From Clostridium sp. DSM 17811 (GTDB taxonomy: Bacteria > Bacillota > Clostridia > Clostridiales > Clostridiaceae): DNA of 64,000 bases. This document shows, in pieces, positions 44,368 to 53,256 of this stretch (positions are counted from its first letter, which is position 1; each line of letters opens with the position of its first letter). Made by a program: the position numbers and the translations under genes. Under the pieces are notes generated by a model that saw nothing but the letters and a program-made list of their open reading frames with translations, did not search any database and had not been told where the DNA came from. The stretch is taken from positions 243,969-307,968 of the forward strand of contig NZ_JAHLDU010000003.1 in NCBI RefSeq assembly GCF_018861905.1, read 5' to 3'.

Positions 44368-44832
44368 ATGAATAACATATCTAACATTGATAATATTCCC
44401 AAGGAATATATGTATGATCCTGATTTTCAATCTAAACTGAAAACGATATTAATAGGCGACGCCATTGGATGTGAAAAAATTTATGTGAACATAGACTATG
44501 TAAAACCTGGTGCTGAAAGTACAAAGTATCATTCACATTCAGTACAGGAAGAATTCTTTCTCATATTAAGTGGAAAAGGGCTATTGAGAATAGACGGAGA
44601 AAAAATATTAATAAAGAAAGGTGATGTTATTTCGAAACCTGCTGGTAAAAATATCACACATCAGTTTATAAATAATAGTTTAGAAATATTGCAGATACTT
44701 GATATAGGAACTCGTGAAAAAGATGATATTATTACATATCCAGATGAAAATGTAATTTATTTAAAAGATAAAAAATTAGTTTTTGATATTAACGATAGTA
44801 TTAAAGATTGGACATCAGAACTGAATGAATAA
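44368..44832 (+). CDS. Cupin-domain protein
   Basis: 154 residues, RBS GAAGGGAG. Single cupin barrel: motif 1 KPGAESTKYHSHSVQEEFFLILSGKG (as pieces H-x-H-x4-E; G) and motif 2 KKGDVISKPAGKNITHQFIN. Metal ligands H-H-E and H are present. Substrate unknown; could be a small isomerase or binding protein. Confidence 0.85.
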   Translation: MNNISNIDNIPKEYMYDPDFQSKLKTILIGDAIGCEKIYVNIDYVKPGAESTKYHSHSVQEEFFLILSGKGLLRIDGEKILIKKGDVISKPAGKNITHQFINNSLEILQILDIGTREKDDIITYPDENVIYLKDKKLVFDINDSIKDWTSELNE

Positions 44833-44851
44833 TATTCTTTTATATCGACAC

Positions 44852-44890
44852 AAGTAAACCTATATAACTAGATATGGGTTTACTTTATTA
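44852..44890 (+). terminator. Terminator after the cupin gene
   Basis: AAGTAAACC (44852-44860) pairs with GGTTTACTT (44877-44885), followed by TATTAAG; ATAT/ATAT pairs inside extend the stem. Confidence 0.6.
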
Positions 44891-45053
44891 AGCGCGTATT
44901 TATATTCTGAATGTAACACAATTGAGTTACATTCACATTGTTGCTATTGGCCATTCTTTAAAAATTAACTATACTCAATTTATAGTAATTATGGTATAGT
45001 TTAATATACATTGTTAGTTAAATATTGTAAATAAAATAAAGGGAGATGGGAAA

Positions 45054-45473
45054 GTGAAAGATAAGTTTATTTGGGCTATTGCTATATTTATAATTATCAC
45101 CATTAGTATTTTGATATATTTTTATGTAAATACCACATATACATATCAGAAAATTGATATTTATACTGCTAAAAATTTTAATAAAGAAAAAAATACTCCC
45201 CTTATATCTATTAATGACAAAAATAAATTGAAAGAAATTTCAACAATAATAAGAAAGTCTAAAAAAATGCCAGGAATTTTAAATGTAGTATCACCAGAGT
45301 ATATATTAGAGATACATGGTTTTAATAAAAGTATGCACACTGTATATTTGTGGATAGGGAAAGATAGTGTTAAGGGTATGTATATGTATAAAGATAATAC
45401 TGAATCAGGATATTCTATTTCAGAGACGAACGCTCAGAAACTAAGAAAAATAGTAATTACTGCAAATAATTAA
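45054..45473 (+). CDS. Membrane-anchored hypothetical protein
   Basis: 139 residues from GTG 45054 (RBS GGGAGATGGGAA). Residues 5-27 form one membrane helix (WAIAIFIIITISILIYFYV); the rest is an extracellular domain with KIDIYTAKNFNKEKN, YILEIHGFNKSMHTVYLWIG and a SETNAQKLRKI tail, probably a small beta-rich domain. Not recognised. Confidence 0.55.
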   Translation: MKDKFIWAIAIFIIITISILIYFYVNTTYTYQKIDIYTAKNFNKEKNTPLISINDKNKLKEISTIIRKSKKMPGILNVVSPEYILEIHGFNKSMHTVYLWIGKDSVKGMYMYKDNTESGYSISETNAQKLRKIVITANN

Positions 45474-45474
45474 G

Positions 45475-45549
45475 TCACACTTTTCAGAATAGTAATATGT
45501 GTTTGTAAATTTTGCTAGAGATATTTTAAATAAGAAAAGTGTGATTTTT
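45475..45549 (+). terminator. Long-loop terminator
   Basis: TCACACTTTTC (45475-45485) pairs perfectly with GAAAAGTGTGA (45534-45544), then TTTTTG. The 48-nt loop is unusual; both strands carry A/T tracts. Confidence 0.6.
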
Positions 45550-45814
45550 GTAATTAGATAACAAAATTGGAGGTTTTTAGTATAGGAGTTTTAGAAGATA
45601 TATTTTCAGTATTATTCGTCAAGGACAAATTTTGGCATGTTCATTTTGTTTATTATATATATAAAATGTGAATGATGTATAGGCTAGATTTGTAAACAAC
45701 AAATGACGGGAAAGAGAATACTTGTTTATAATAAAGCTTATTTATATAAAATGGCACATTAGAAATCAGTCAGAACAAAATGCAAAATCTGAAGAAGATG
45801 ATTGGAGGTACTTT
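45550..45814. other. Intergenic, no gene seen
   Basis: About 265 bp. An upstream in-frame extension of the next gene begins at 45722 but lacks an RBS and family similarity. Confidence 0.4.
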
Positions 45815-46597
45815 ATGGACATAAGACATCTAGACTATAATAATTCTATCGTGAATTTGGCTTGCTCAGTATTGAAACATTACGGAGCAGAGAACCATCA
45901 TGAAACTTTAGCAATATTTGATAACTATTTAAAGAAAAATTATAAAAATGTTGTGGTCATGTTATTAGATGCTCTAGGCGTAGACGCCTTAGAAAACCAT
46001 CTTGATAAAGGAAGTTTTTTTAGGAGGCATTTTGTGTCAGAAATATCTACAGTGTTTCCACCCACCACAACTGCGGCAACAACTTCTATTGAAAGTGGAT
46101 TGACGCCTAAGGAACATGGGTGGCTTGGTTGGAGTTTATATTTTAGCGAAATAGATAAGATTGTGAATGCTTTTATTAACACACTGGGAGCTAGTGATGA
46201 AAAAGCTGCTGATTATCACGTGGCTGGAAAAATAATTTCTTATAAAAGCATATATGATATTATCAATAAAACTGGTAATGCTACAGCTTACAGTGTGTCA
46301 CCTTTTGGCACCAATAAAGTTTCCTCACATGTTGAAATGTTTAAAGAGGAATTTTACAAAGACTTTGGCAAGGATTTTTTATTGTTTTCCAAGGCGGAAG
46401 TCTTAGAAGGGAATTTATTTGGAGAGGGTCAAGCCCATAAAAAATTTGAGGAGTTTATTGGTGATTTCTTGGCAGTTGCCATTGGGGACCAAGGCATTGC
46501 ATACAGTCCTAAATCAAAACAGTTCTTATCAAATCATGCAGGAATGACCAAGCAGGAGATGATGGTACCATTTATTGTGGTTGAGAGTCATGGTTAG
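45815..46597 (+). pseudogene. Alkaline-phosphatase-superfamily phosphodiesterase with large internal deletion
   Basis: ATG 45815 behind TTGGAGG. The first half carries VVVMLLDALGVDALENHL and the nucleophile region VFPPTTTAATTSIESGLTP-KEHGWLGWSLY. The frame then passes from SHVEMFKEEFYKDFGKDF directly into the C-terminal part ending KSKQFLSNHAGMTKQEMMVP-FIVVESHG. Relatives are about 360-400 residues; about 100 residues that carry the second set of metal ligands (TADHGH type) are missing here. The frame is kept, but the protein should be inactive. Confidence 0.7.
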
Positions 46598-46766
46598 TTC
46601 GCATCTTTCATAAATGTTACATTAATCGTGATTCTGTGATATGTGAATAAATGTAGAGACCATTAATATAGTAGATAATGGACAAATTAAAGAATTGCCT
46701 TTCAATTATTATCATTTAAAAAACCAGAATAAGCAGATAAACAGTAAATTGAAAAGGAGAATAAAT

Positions 46767-47330
46767 ATGGATAGTGTATATGTAAGTTGCCCCGAATTTG
46801 AAAATAAACGATTCAATTTAAGATTTATTTCTATAGATGACTGTGATGGCTTATTAAAAGTATATTCTGATAAAAAATCAGTTCCCTTATTTAATAGCGA
46901 TAATTGTAGCGGAGATGATTTTTACTATAATACACGTGAAAGAATGAAGCAGGCTCTTGATTATTGGGAATTCCAGTATGACCGAAAAGGTTTTGTAAGA
47001 TGGTCTATTGTAGATAAAAAAGATAATATTGCAATTGGAACAATAGAGTTATTTCATAGAGATTCTAAAGATTATTTTAATAATTGCGGACTTCTTCGTT
47101 TAGATTTGAGAAGTGATTATGAAACAAAAGTCAACATAATTGATATTTTAAAATTGATTATTGATAAAACTTATCAATTGTTTGAGTGTAATATGATAGC
47201 AACAAAGGCACTTCCTACTGCAAGTGAAAGAGTAAAGGCTTTAAAGGAATTAGATTTTTTACCTACTGAAAATAAGTTGATTGGTCATGATGGGACGGAA
47301 TATCCATCATACTATTTCAAAAATAGATAA
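46767..47330 (+). CDS. GNAT-family acetyltransferase (RimJ/RimL-like)
   Basis: 187 residues from ATG 46767 behind AAAAGGAG. Opens with FENKRFNLRFISIDDCDGLL, then WSIVDKKDNIAIGTIELFHRDS, the pattern of the GNAT_3/RimL group; KVNIIDILKLIIDKTYQLFE is the CoA-binding helix region and ERVKALKELDFLPTE the B motif. The usual R/Q-x2-G-x-G/A is poorly conserved (RSDYETKVN), so activity is uncertain. Confidence 0.7.
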   Translation: MDSVYVSCPEFENKRFNLRFISIDDCDGLLKVYSDKKSVPLFNSDNCSGDDFYYNTRERMKQALDYWEFQYDRKGFVRWSIVDKKDNIAIGTIELFHRDSKDYFNNCGLLRLDLRSDYETKVNIIDILKLIIDKTYQLFECNMIATKALPTASERVKALKELDFLPTENKLIGHDGTEYPSYYFKNR

Positions 47331-47335
47331 ATTTT

Positions 47336-47380
47336 AATTTGTAGGGCTAATGTAACATAATTTTAAATTCAGTTCTGTCG
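47336..47380 (+). repeat. 45-bp dispersed repeat, copy 2
   Basis: See 24269-24313. Immediately follows the acetyltransferase stop and ends TTCTGTCG, after which group II intron-like sequence appears to begin. Confidence 0.55.
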
Positions 47381-47748
47381 TTGAATTACATATACTTCGG
47401 TGGAGTTCAACTGAAAACCGGAAAGGTCCAAGGCTTTCAATATACAAATCACACTGATTGAAAGTGGCAGTCAGGTTAATGGGTAGAGCTAAAACTGTTA
47501 TGCAAAGCTAAAGTGACGGGAACAAGGGAACTGCAATAGGATACGTATTGTAACGTAATGGGTGATTGTGGCACAAAAATTTTGACTACCTAAAATCTGA
47601 AACAAGATTGCGAAAAATACTAGATGAGTTATATAGTACTTCAAAATTGGCGAAATTAGAAGGTAAAAGACCCTCGATTAGAGGGCTAGTTGAAATCATG
47701 GCATCAGAAATAACAATAATACGTTCATTAATAAAAGTTTATTTGAAT
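47381..47748 (+). pseudogene. Group II intron remnant with reverse-transcriptase N-terminus
   Basis: 47381-47565 contains intron-like sequence (AACTGAAAACCGGAAAGG, GACGGGAACAAGGGAACTGC). From 47566 the frame reads KSETRLRKILDELYSTSKLA, then KLEGKRPSIRGLVEIMASEI and TIIRSLIK, matching the RT-0 region of clostridial group II intron maturases. It ends where the next response-regulator gene begins, so over 85% of the RT, and intron domains V-VI, are lost. Confidence 0.6.
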
Positions 47749-48438
47749 TTACAGTGCAAATCTATAACCAACGCCCCATATTGTTTCAATATATTCAGGG
47801 TTTGATGGGTCAGATTCTATTTTTTCCCTCAATTTTCGTATATGGACCGTAACAGTACCAACATCACCAAACGAATCCATACCCCATACCTTATCAAATA
47901 TATCATCTTTTGAAAATACTTTATTTGGGCTTAAAGCCAAAATTGTTAAAATATCAAATTCTTTTGCCGTAAGTATAACTTCAACTCCATTAACATATAC
48001 ACGCCTAGAAGTACGGTGAATGGTAAGCCCTCTTATCTCAATTATCTCATCTTGATTTTTATTTTCTCCCTTTAGCCTTTCGTACCTTGAGATATGGGCC
48101 TTTACTCTTGCAACAAGTTCTCCAGGACTGAATGGTTTTGTCATATAATCATCTGCTCCGAGTCCTAGCCCTCTAATTTTATCAATGTCTTCTTTCCTAG
48201 CAGAAACCATCAGTATAGGAACATCTTTTACGCTTCTTATTTGTCTGCAAATTTCAAAACCATCAATTTGGGGAAGCATAAGATCAAGTATGATGAGGTT
48301 ATAGTTCTTACTAAGTGCAGCTTTAAGCCCTAATTCTCCATCAACTTCAATATCAACCGAGAAATCATTTATCTCAAGGTAATCCCTTTCAAGTTCTGCT
48401 ATGCTGAGTTCATCTTCTATTATTAATACTTTTTTCAT
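47749..48438 (-). CDS. OmpR-family response regulator of the MacAB-type operon
   Basis: 229 residues. Receiver: EDE, phospho-Asp in LIILDLMLPQIDG, Ser in ILMVSARKED and Lys in DDYMTKPFS; winged helix with TAKEFDILTILALSP and GVGYRFAL. Last gene of the leftward efflux operon; its ATG overlaps the kinase stop by 4 bp. Expected target: the promoter near 53214-53242. Confidence 0.93.
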   Translation of the reverse strand: MKKVLIIEDELSIAELERDYLEINDFSVDIEVDGELGLKAALSKNYNLIILDLMLPQIDGFEICRQIRSVKDVPILMVSARKEDIDKIRGLGLGADDYMTKPFSPGELVARVKAHISRYERLKGENKNQDEIIEIRGLTIHRTSRRVYVNGVEVILTAKEFDILTILALSPNKVFSKDDIFDKVWGMDSFGDVGTVTVHIRKLREKIESDPSNPEYIETIWGVGYRFAL

Positions 48439-49943
48439 ATTAACTTCGACCTTTCTATACTGTACTTTTTAATTATAAAAAATATACTAGTTCCAAGTCC
48501 AACAGTGCTTTGAGCCCATATTTGCCCATCATGTCCCTCAATTATACTTTTTGCAATTGCAAGTCCAAGACCATTTCCACCTGTTCGAGAGTTTCTTGAT
48601 GGGTCAGCTCTATAAAATCTATCAAATATAAATGGTAGTGCAGCCTTTGATATTCCCCGGCCATTGTCTTTGATTTCAAATTGCACGCTCCCACCCAATT
48701 CTTTAAGTATTATTTGTATTTTTCCATTTTCCTTATCCATATATTTTACAGAGTTTTGAACTATATTTATTATTACTCTTCTAAGTTTTTCACGATCAGC
48801 AACGATTGCTGTTTTATCTTCAACCTCACCAATTAAAAAAATTTCACTATTGCTCTCCTCTAAGTCAAATTTGAGCTCATCAATTATGTCACTTAAATAA
48901 CTTTTTACATCAACTTCCTCAAAACCGAAGGTCAGTTTATTTAAATCAAGTTTCGAAAATAGAAACAATTCATCTATCATTTTGTCAATGTCTCTTGTTT
49001 TTTTATGGATAGTATTAATATATTTTTCCATTTTCTCAGGTGTATCTGCTACACCATCTTTAATTCCCTCAACATATCCTTTAATTGCAGTTACTGGAGT
49101 CTTTAAGTCATGTGAAATATTTGAGATGAGTTCTTTTCTGTTATCCTCATACTGAAGCTGCAACACAACTGATTCCTTAAGCCTGCACCTCATATCTTCA
49201 AACTCCTTGTATAGCTCACCAATTTCATCATTTGCACTAGATTTAACTTCAAAATCAAGATTTCCTTCCTTTATTTTAGTCGAGGCATTTTTTAATGCAA
49301 TTAGTGGAGTTACAATTCTTTTAGAAACCCAATATGTAAGTATCCCATTAATTAGCATCATTATTAAAATGACAACGATAATATATACAAATAAAAAGCT
49401 TTTAGCAATTGTAATCATTGCCCCTGCATCTGTAATTATGAAAATACTCCCTGCACTTTTATCTTTAAAATAAAAGTCATGCTGCTTTGAGAACATAAGA
49501 TTATTTAGCATAAGATTATGTGTCATTTCATTTTCATAATTATAACCGAATTTTGGAAGACTCTCTTTAATTGCAGTTTTACTAATGAAATCACTAGAAT
49601 AGGCTATATTTCCATTTTTCCGTACTACAATTCCACTATGTGTCAATTTTAATTTATTATCAAGATTTGATAAATAATTAGTATTTTCAAGAATATCAGG
49701 ATTTATTTCTATTGATTTTTCTATGCCCATTAGTATTAGCGAATTTTTGTTAATCAAATCTTTAAATGGATTGCCTTTAAACATAGTACTTTGCAATGGG
49801 TGCCCATCATATTTTATGTCATATGCCTTATCAATATTTTTAACATAAAAACTTGCAATAATGGGAACTACCATAAGTGATAAAATAATTGGTAGTATAA
49901 GCATTGCCATATAGGAAACCCTGAGTCTAAATTTTATGGACAT
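48435..49943 (-). CDS. Sensor histidine kinase of the MacAB-type operon
   Basis: 502 residues. Membrane helices about 12-33 and 177-199 flank an extracellular sensor; HAMP follows, then HisKA ELISNISHDLKTPVTAIKGY, N box IVQNSVKYM, G1 KDNGRGI, F box FDRFYRADPS and G2 GGNGLGLAIAKSII. Located 20 bp after the permease gene. Confidence 0.92.
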   Translation of the reverse strand: MSIKFRLRVSYMAMLILPIILSLMVVPIIASFYVKNIDKAYDIKYDGHPLQSTMFKGNPFKDLINKNSLILMGIEKSIEINPDILENTNYLSNLDNKLKLTHSGIVVRKNGNIAYSSDFISKTAIKESLPKFGYNYENEMTHNLMLNNLMFSKQHDFYFKDKSAGSIFIITDAGAMITIAKSFLFVYIIVVILIMMLINGILTYWVSKRIVTPLIALKNASTKIKEGNLDFEVKSSANDEIGELYKEFEDMRCRLKESVVLQLQYEDNRKELISNISHDLKTPVTAIKGYVEGIKDGVADTPEKMEKYINTIHKKTRDIDKMIDELFLFSKLDLNKLTFGFEEVDVKSYLSDIIDELKFDLEESNSEIFLIGEVEDKTAIVADREKLRRVIINIVQNSVKYMDKENGKIQIILKELGGSVQFEIKDNGRGISKAALPFIFDRFYRADPSRNSRTGGNGLGLAIAKSIIEGHDGQIWAQSTVGLGTSIFFIIKKYSIERSKLI

Positions 49944-49962
49944 AAAAATTCCTCCCTAAGGT

Positions 49963-51198
49963 TTATTCATATCGGAGTGCATCTATAGGATTTAATTTTG
50001 CAGCTTTCCTTGCTGGATAAATCCCAAAGAATATACCAATTACTGACGAGAATAATATTACTTCTATAATAACAAGTATTGAAACACTAGGATTAATGCC
50101 CGCAAACGATCCTATTATTTCAGCTGATAATATACCAAACGCCATGCCTACAAGGCCTCCAATAAGCGATAAGATAACAGACTCAGTTAGAAATTGGTAT
50201 AATATATCCTTGGTGGTAGCACCAATTCCTTTTCTAATACCTATTTCTTTAGTTCTCTCAGTTACAGATACAAGCATTATATTCATAACTCCAATTCCTC
50301 CAACTAAAAGAGAAATAGCTGCGACAGCACTAAGGAATGTTGTAAAGATTCCCAATACTTGATTAATTGACTCAAGCATACTTGCTGAATTGGTAGCCTT
50401 ATAGAGATTTACATTCTTGTTGTCGTGCCTTGCTTGAACAATCTTCAAAACCTCATCTCCAGTTTGCACCGCTGTTGTTTGAGACGTGGGTGTTATGCTA
50501 AGCGTTGAAATGTTTGAATCCATTGGATATAGTGTTTGGAAAAACGTTACTGGTACTGTTGCAAGTGTTGGTGTACTATCTCCACCTCTGCTAGGTGGAC
50601 CACCTTCACCACCGCCAGAAAACATACTGCTTGCTTTTGAAACACCAATAACTGTGACACTTTTACTTGTCGCTACAGGTCCTAATCTAAATGATTTACC
50701 CACAGCAGCATCAGTTCCAAATAATGCTTTTGCCGAAGTTTGATCTATTACTACAACAGACTTACCTTCTTCAACTTCTCTATCATTAAAAAACCTCCCG
50801 TAGACAATCTCTACATTGCTTATCATTGAGTAATCTACGTTAACTCCTGTAATACTTGCTGTATTAGTTTTAGTATCGGTTCTTGCTGTTCCCTTTTGCG
50901 ATACTGTTGGAGAAATGTACTTAACTGTATCAACTCTACTTTTTATTTGATTTACATCATCAAGTGTAAAATAATCACTTGTCTGCTCTACTTTTGATGC
51001 ATCCGCATTTAGTGTAACTGTATTTGCTCCCATTTTACTAAATTCGTCTCCAATGTAACTTTTTCCTCCATTACCAAGAGAAATAATAGTAATTACTGAG
51101 CTTATTCCTATTATAATTCCCAGCATCGTGAGAAGAGATCTCATTTTATTTGATAAAATACTTGCAATAGCCATTTTAAAACTCTCTAAAATATTCAT
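49963..51198 (-). CDS. MacB-type ABC permease (FtsX-like)
   Basis: 411 residues. First helix SILSNKMRSLLTMLGIIIGI, then a large extracytoplasmic MacB_PCD domain (VTLNADASKVEQTSDYF... TNTASITGVNVDYS) with a Gly-rich insert GGGEGGPPSRGGDSTP. Three C-terminal helices follow, including GGIGVMNIMLVSVTERTKEIGIRKGIGA and a final PARKAAKLNPIDALRYE. The classic MacB C-terminus. Works with the ATPase and membrane-fusion protein upstream in the operon. Confidence 0.92.
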   Translation of the reverse strand: MNILESFKMAIASILSNKMRSLLTMLGIIIGISSVITIISLGNGGKSYIGDEFSKMGANTVTLNADASKVEQTSDYFTLDDVNQIKSRVDTVKYISPTVSQKGTARTDTKTNTASITGVNVDYSMISNVEIVYGRFFNDREVEEGKSVVVIDQTSAKALFGTDAAVGKSFRLGPVATSKSVTVIGVSKASSMFSGGGEGGPPSRGGDSTPTLATVPVTFFQTLYPMDSNISTLSITPTSQTTAVQTGDEVLKIVQARHDNKNVNLYKATNSASMLESINQVLGIFTTFLSAVAAISLLVGGIGVMNIMLVSVTERTKEIGIRKGIGATTKDILYQFLTESVILSLIGGLVGMAFGILSAEIIGSFAGINPSVSILVIIEVILFSSVIGIFFGIYPARKAAKLNPIDALRYE

Positions 51199-51252
51199 AA
51201 CTGTCCTCCATTCTATCGTTAAATCATCACCTGCTGTGCTACAATATTAATG

Positions 51253-51310
51253 ATTTCAGAAGGAGATTTAAACTCCCACTTGTAGAAGTAGGAGACTTTC
51301 CTTCTGAAAT
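51253..51310 (-). ncRNA. Nested intra-operon hairpin
   Basis: In the 144-bp gap between ATPase and permease genes. Outer stem: 12 perfect pairs, ATTTCAGAAGGA (51253-51264) with TCCTTCTGAAAT (51299-51310). Inner stem: CTCCCACTT (51273-51281) with AAGTAGGAG (51286-51294), one wobble in the mRNA. No T-tract after it in mRNA sense, so it is more likely an RNA-processing/attenuation structure or an IS200/IS605-type end than a strong terminator. Confidence 0.55.
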
Positions 51311-51342
51311 GTCGTTAAAAGATTTATATGCGATAATGTTAT

Positions 51343-52035
51343 CTATAATATTGTCCTTTCCGAAACAACGTAATCATCAACTATCTTTCCATCTAGGAAT
51401 CTTATGATTCTTTTTGCGCATTTCGCTATATCATCTTCATGTGTAACCATTACAATGGTCGCACCTTGTGCATTTAATTTTTGAAATATTTTCATTATTT
51501 CAATCGATGAATTTGTATCTAAGTTACCTGTTGGTTCATCTGCCATAATAACCGCTGGATTGTTAACCATCGCTCTTGCAATTGCAACTCTTTGCTTTTG
51601 TCCACCTGATATTTCATTAGGCCTGTGTTTTACTCTCTCGCTAAGACCAACTTTTTCAAGTGCACTAAGTGCTCGTAGTTTCCTTTCTTTTGGTGATACT
51701 CCTGCATATAGCATTGGAAGTTCTACGTTTTGAAGTACCGATATCCTGGGAAGTAGATTAAATGATTGAAATACAAAACCTATCTCTTTATTTCTTATTA
51801 ATGCCAGTTGATTATCGTTAAGATTTGAAACATCCTGGTCATTTAAAAAATATGTTCCACCATCCATTCTGTCTAAGCATCCTAAAATATTCATAAAAGT
51901 TGATTTTCCGGAACCTGAAGGTCCCATTATTGCAGTAAATTCGCCCTTTTTAATTTCAAGACTTACTGATTTAAGTGCAGTAAAATCAATGTCTCCAGTT
52001 ATATATCTTTTTAATATATCCTTTACTTCTATCAT
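51343..52035 (-). CDS. MacB/LolD-type ABC ATP-binding protein
   Basis: 230 residues. Walker A GPSGSGKST, Q-loop FVFQSFNLLPRISV, signature ISGGQKQRVAIARAM, Walker B VIMADEPTGNLDT and H-loop VMVTHEDD. Typical of FtsE/LolD/MacB ATPases. Its ATG overlaps the stop of the membrane-fusion gene by one base. Confidence 0.95.
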   Translation of the reverse strand: MIEVKDILKRYITGDIDFTALKSVSLEIKKGEFTAIMGPSGSGKSTFMNILGCLDRMDGGTYFLNDQDVSNLNDNQLALIRNKEIGFVFQSFNLLPRISVLQNVELPMLYAGVSPKERKLRALSALEKVGLSERVKHRPNEISGGQKQRVAIARAMVNNPAVIMADEPTGNLDTNSSIEIMKIFQKLNAQGATIVMVTHEDDIAKCAKRIIRFLDGKIVDDYVVSERTIL

Positions 52036-53156
52036 TATTTTCCTCCTGTCACTACTGATTCTTTAACCATTATGCCATCTGTAACGGTACTTCCTGGATT
52101 TAATATTACACTGTTCCCTACCTTTACTCCACTAACAATTTCCATAAATGCATCTGATTGCACTCCTAATTTTACGATTTGTTTAACTGCCTTTCCGCCT
52201 CGCACAGCAAACAAGTAAGTTGTGCCATCTTTGTTAGTTAGTATTGCCTGTGCAGGAACTTTCACAACACCTAATGCTTGGTTAAGCAGTATATCAACAT
52301 CTGAGTCAAAGTTTACTTTTAATTGCGGTGCTACTTCTAGTACATCAAGTTCTACAGTTAAGTTTGTATCCCCACCTGTAGCTGTTGTATTAACTGTTGC
52401 AGTTGGATAAATTTTTGAAACTTTAGCTTTATAGCTCTTTCCATTATTCATAATTGTCGCATCTTGTCCAAGGGCTACTTTAGCAGCATCATATTTCCCG
52501 ACTTTAACAACCGCCTTTAAGTCTGATATATCCTGCACAACTAATGCCGTATCCTGGCTTCCAGTTTGACCATTCACGACATTTACTGCTGTTGCTACTC
52601 CATCGATATCTGAAATAATGGATGAATTTTGTGCTAGCTTGGTCTTTGCTGAATCAAGCGTTATTTTTGCAGTTTCAATAGCATAGTTAAGCTGTTTTAT
52701 TTTTTCATCTGATAGCGAATTTTGGCTTGCAGCACTACTAGTGCTAGCATTTGTTTGAGCACCGGCTTGAGTGCCAGCCGTAACATCCGCATCACTATTT
52801 TTATCTACCGCATCTTTTTTTTGAGATAAAGCATTTTCATAACCTATTTGAGCAGAAGATACTTGGTTACTAAGGTCAGATGTATCATAAGTTAAAAGTG
52901 TATCACCCTTTTTAACCTTATCTCCAACCTTTACCTTAACACTAGAAATCTTAGCTGTTGATGAAGCTATATAATTTTTTTTATTTTTAGACTCTATTGT
53001 AGCAGTGGTGGATAAGTACATCTTTACATCGCCCATTTCAACCTTTGTGCTTTTTACGTTTGTTATCTCTTTTTTATTTTTTGCAGAAATTTGGATCCCC
53101 GCAATAATACCTACAAGTGCTACTATTATAACGCCAACAATAATTTTCTTTTTCAT
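52035..53156 (-). CDS. Membrane-fusion (HlyD/MacA-like) subunit of the efflux system
   Basis: 373 residues, RBS TGGGAGGC. N-terminal anchor (KIIVGVIIVALVGIIAGI), barrel-sandwich start VKVGDKVKKGDTLLTYDTSDL, a low-complexity Ala/Ser/Thr stretch (TAGTQAGAQTNASTSSAASQ) in the hairpin region, lipoyl half ISDIDGVATAVNVVNGQ, and a beta-barrel with VPAQAILTNKDGTTYLF. In Gram-positives these MacA-like proteins act at the membrane surface with MacB-type transporters. First gene of the five-gene operon. Confidence 0.9.
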   Translation of the reverse strand: MKKKIIVGVIIVALVGIIAGIQISAKNKKEITNVKSTKVEMGDVKMYLSTTATIESKNKKNYIASSTAKISSVKVKVGDKVKKGDTLLTYDTSDLSNQVSSAQIGYENALSQKKDAVDKNSDADVTAGTQAGAQTNASTSSAASQNSLSDEKIKQLNYAIETAKITLDSAKTKLAQNSSIISDIDGVATAVNVVNGQTGSQDTALVVQDISDLKAVVKVGKYDAAKVALGQDATIMNNGKSYKAKVSKIYPTATVNTTATGGDTNLTVELDVLEVAPQLKVNFDSDVDILLNQALGVVKVPAQAILTNKDGTTYLFAVRGGKAVKQIVKLGVQSDAFMEIVSGVKVGNSVILNPGSTVTDGIMVKESVVTGGK

Positions 53157-53213
53157 GATTGCCTCCCATTTGTATGTAATTATGAATTTAAATATTTCAT
53201 AATTTTAGTTTAC

Positions 53214-53242
53214 ATTATAGATATTAAGAATATCTTAGGTAA
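53214..53242 (-). promoter_or_regulatory. Promoter of the MacAB-type operon
   Basis: Leftward -35 TTACCT (53242-53237), 17-bp spacer, -10 TATAAT (53219-53214), 58 bp before the first ATG. The poor -35 and the direct repeat TTAATATTT / TTAATATCT spaced 22 bp over the -35 suggest activation by the operon's response regulator. Confidence 0.5.
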
Positions 53243-53256
53243 ATATTAAATTTTTA

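Noticed and set aside
46674..46690. AGATAATGGACAAATT upstream of the acetyltransferase as a dif-like core
   Set aside because: The left arm does not match and the centre belongs to no class; could be a decayed site but not supportable.
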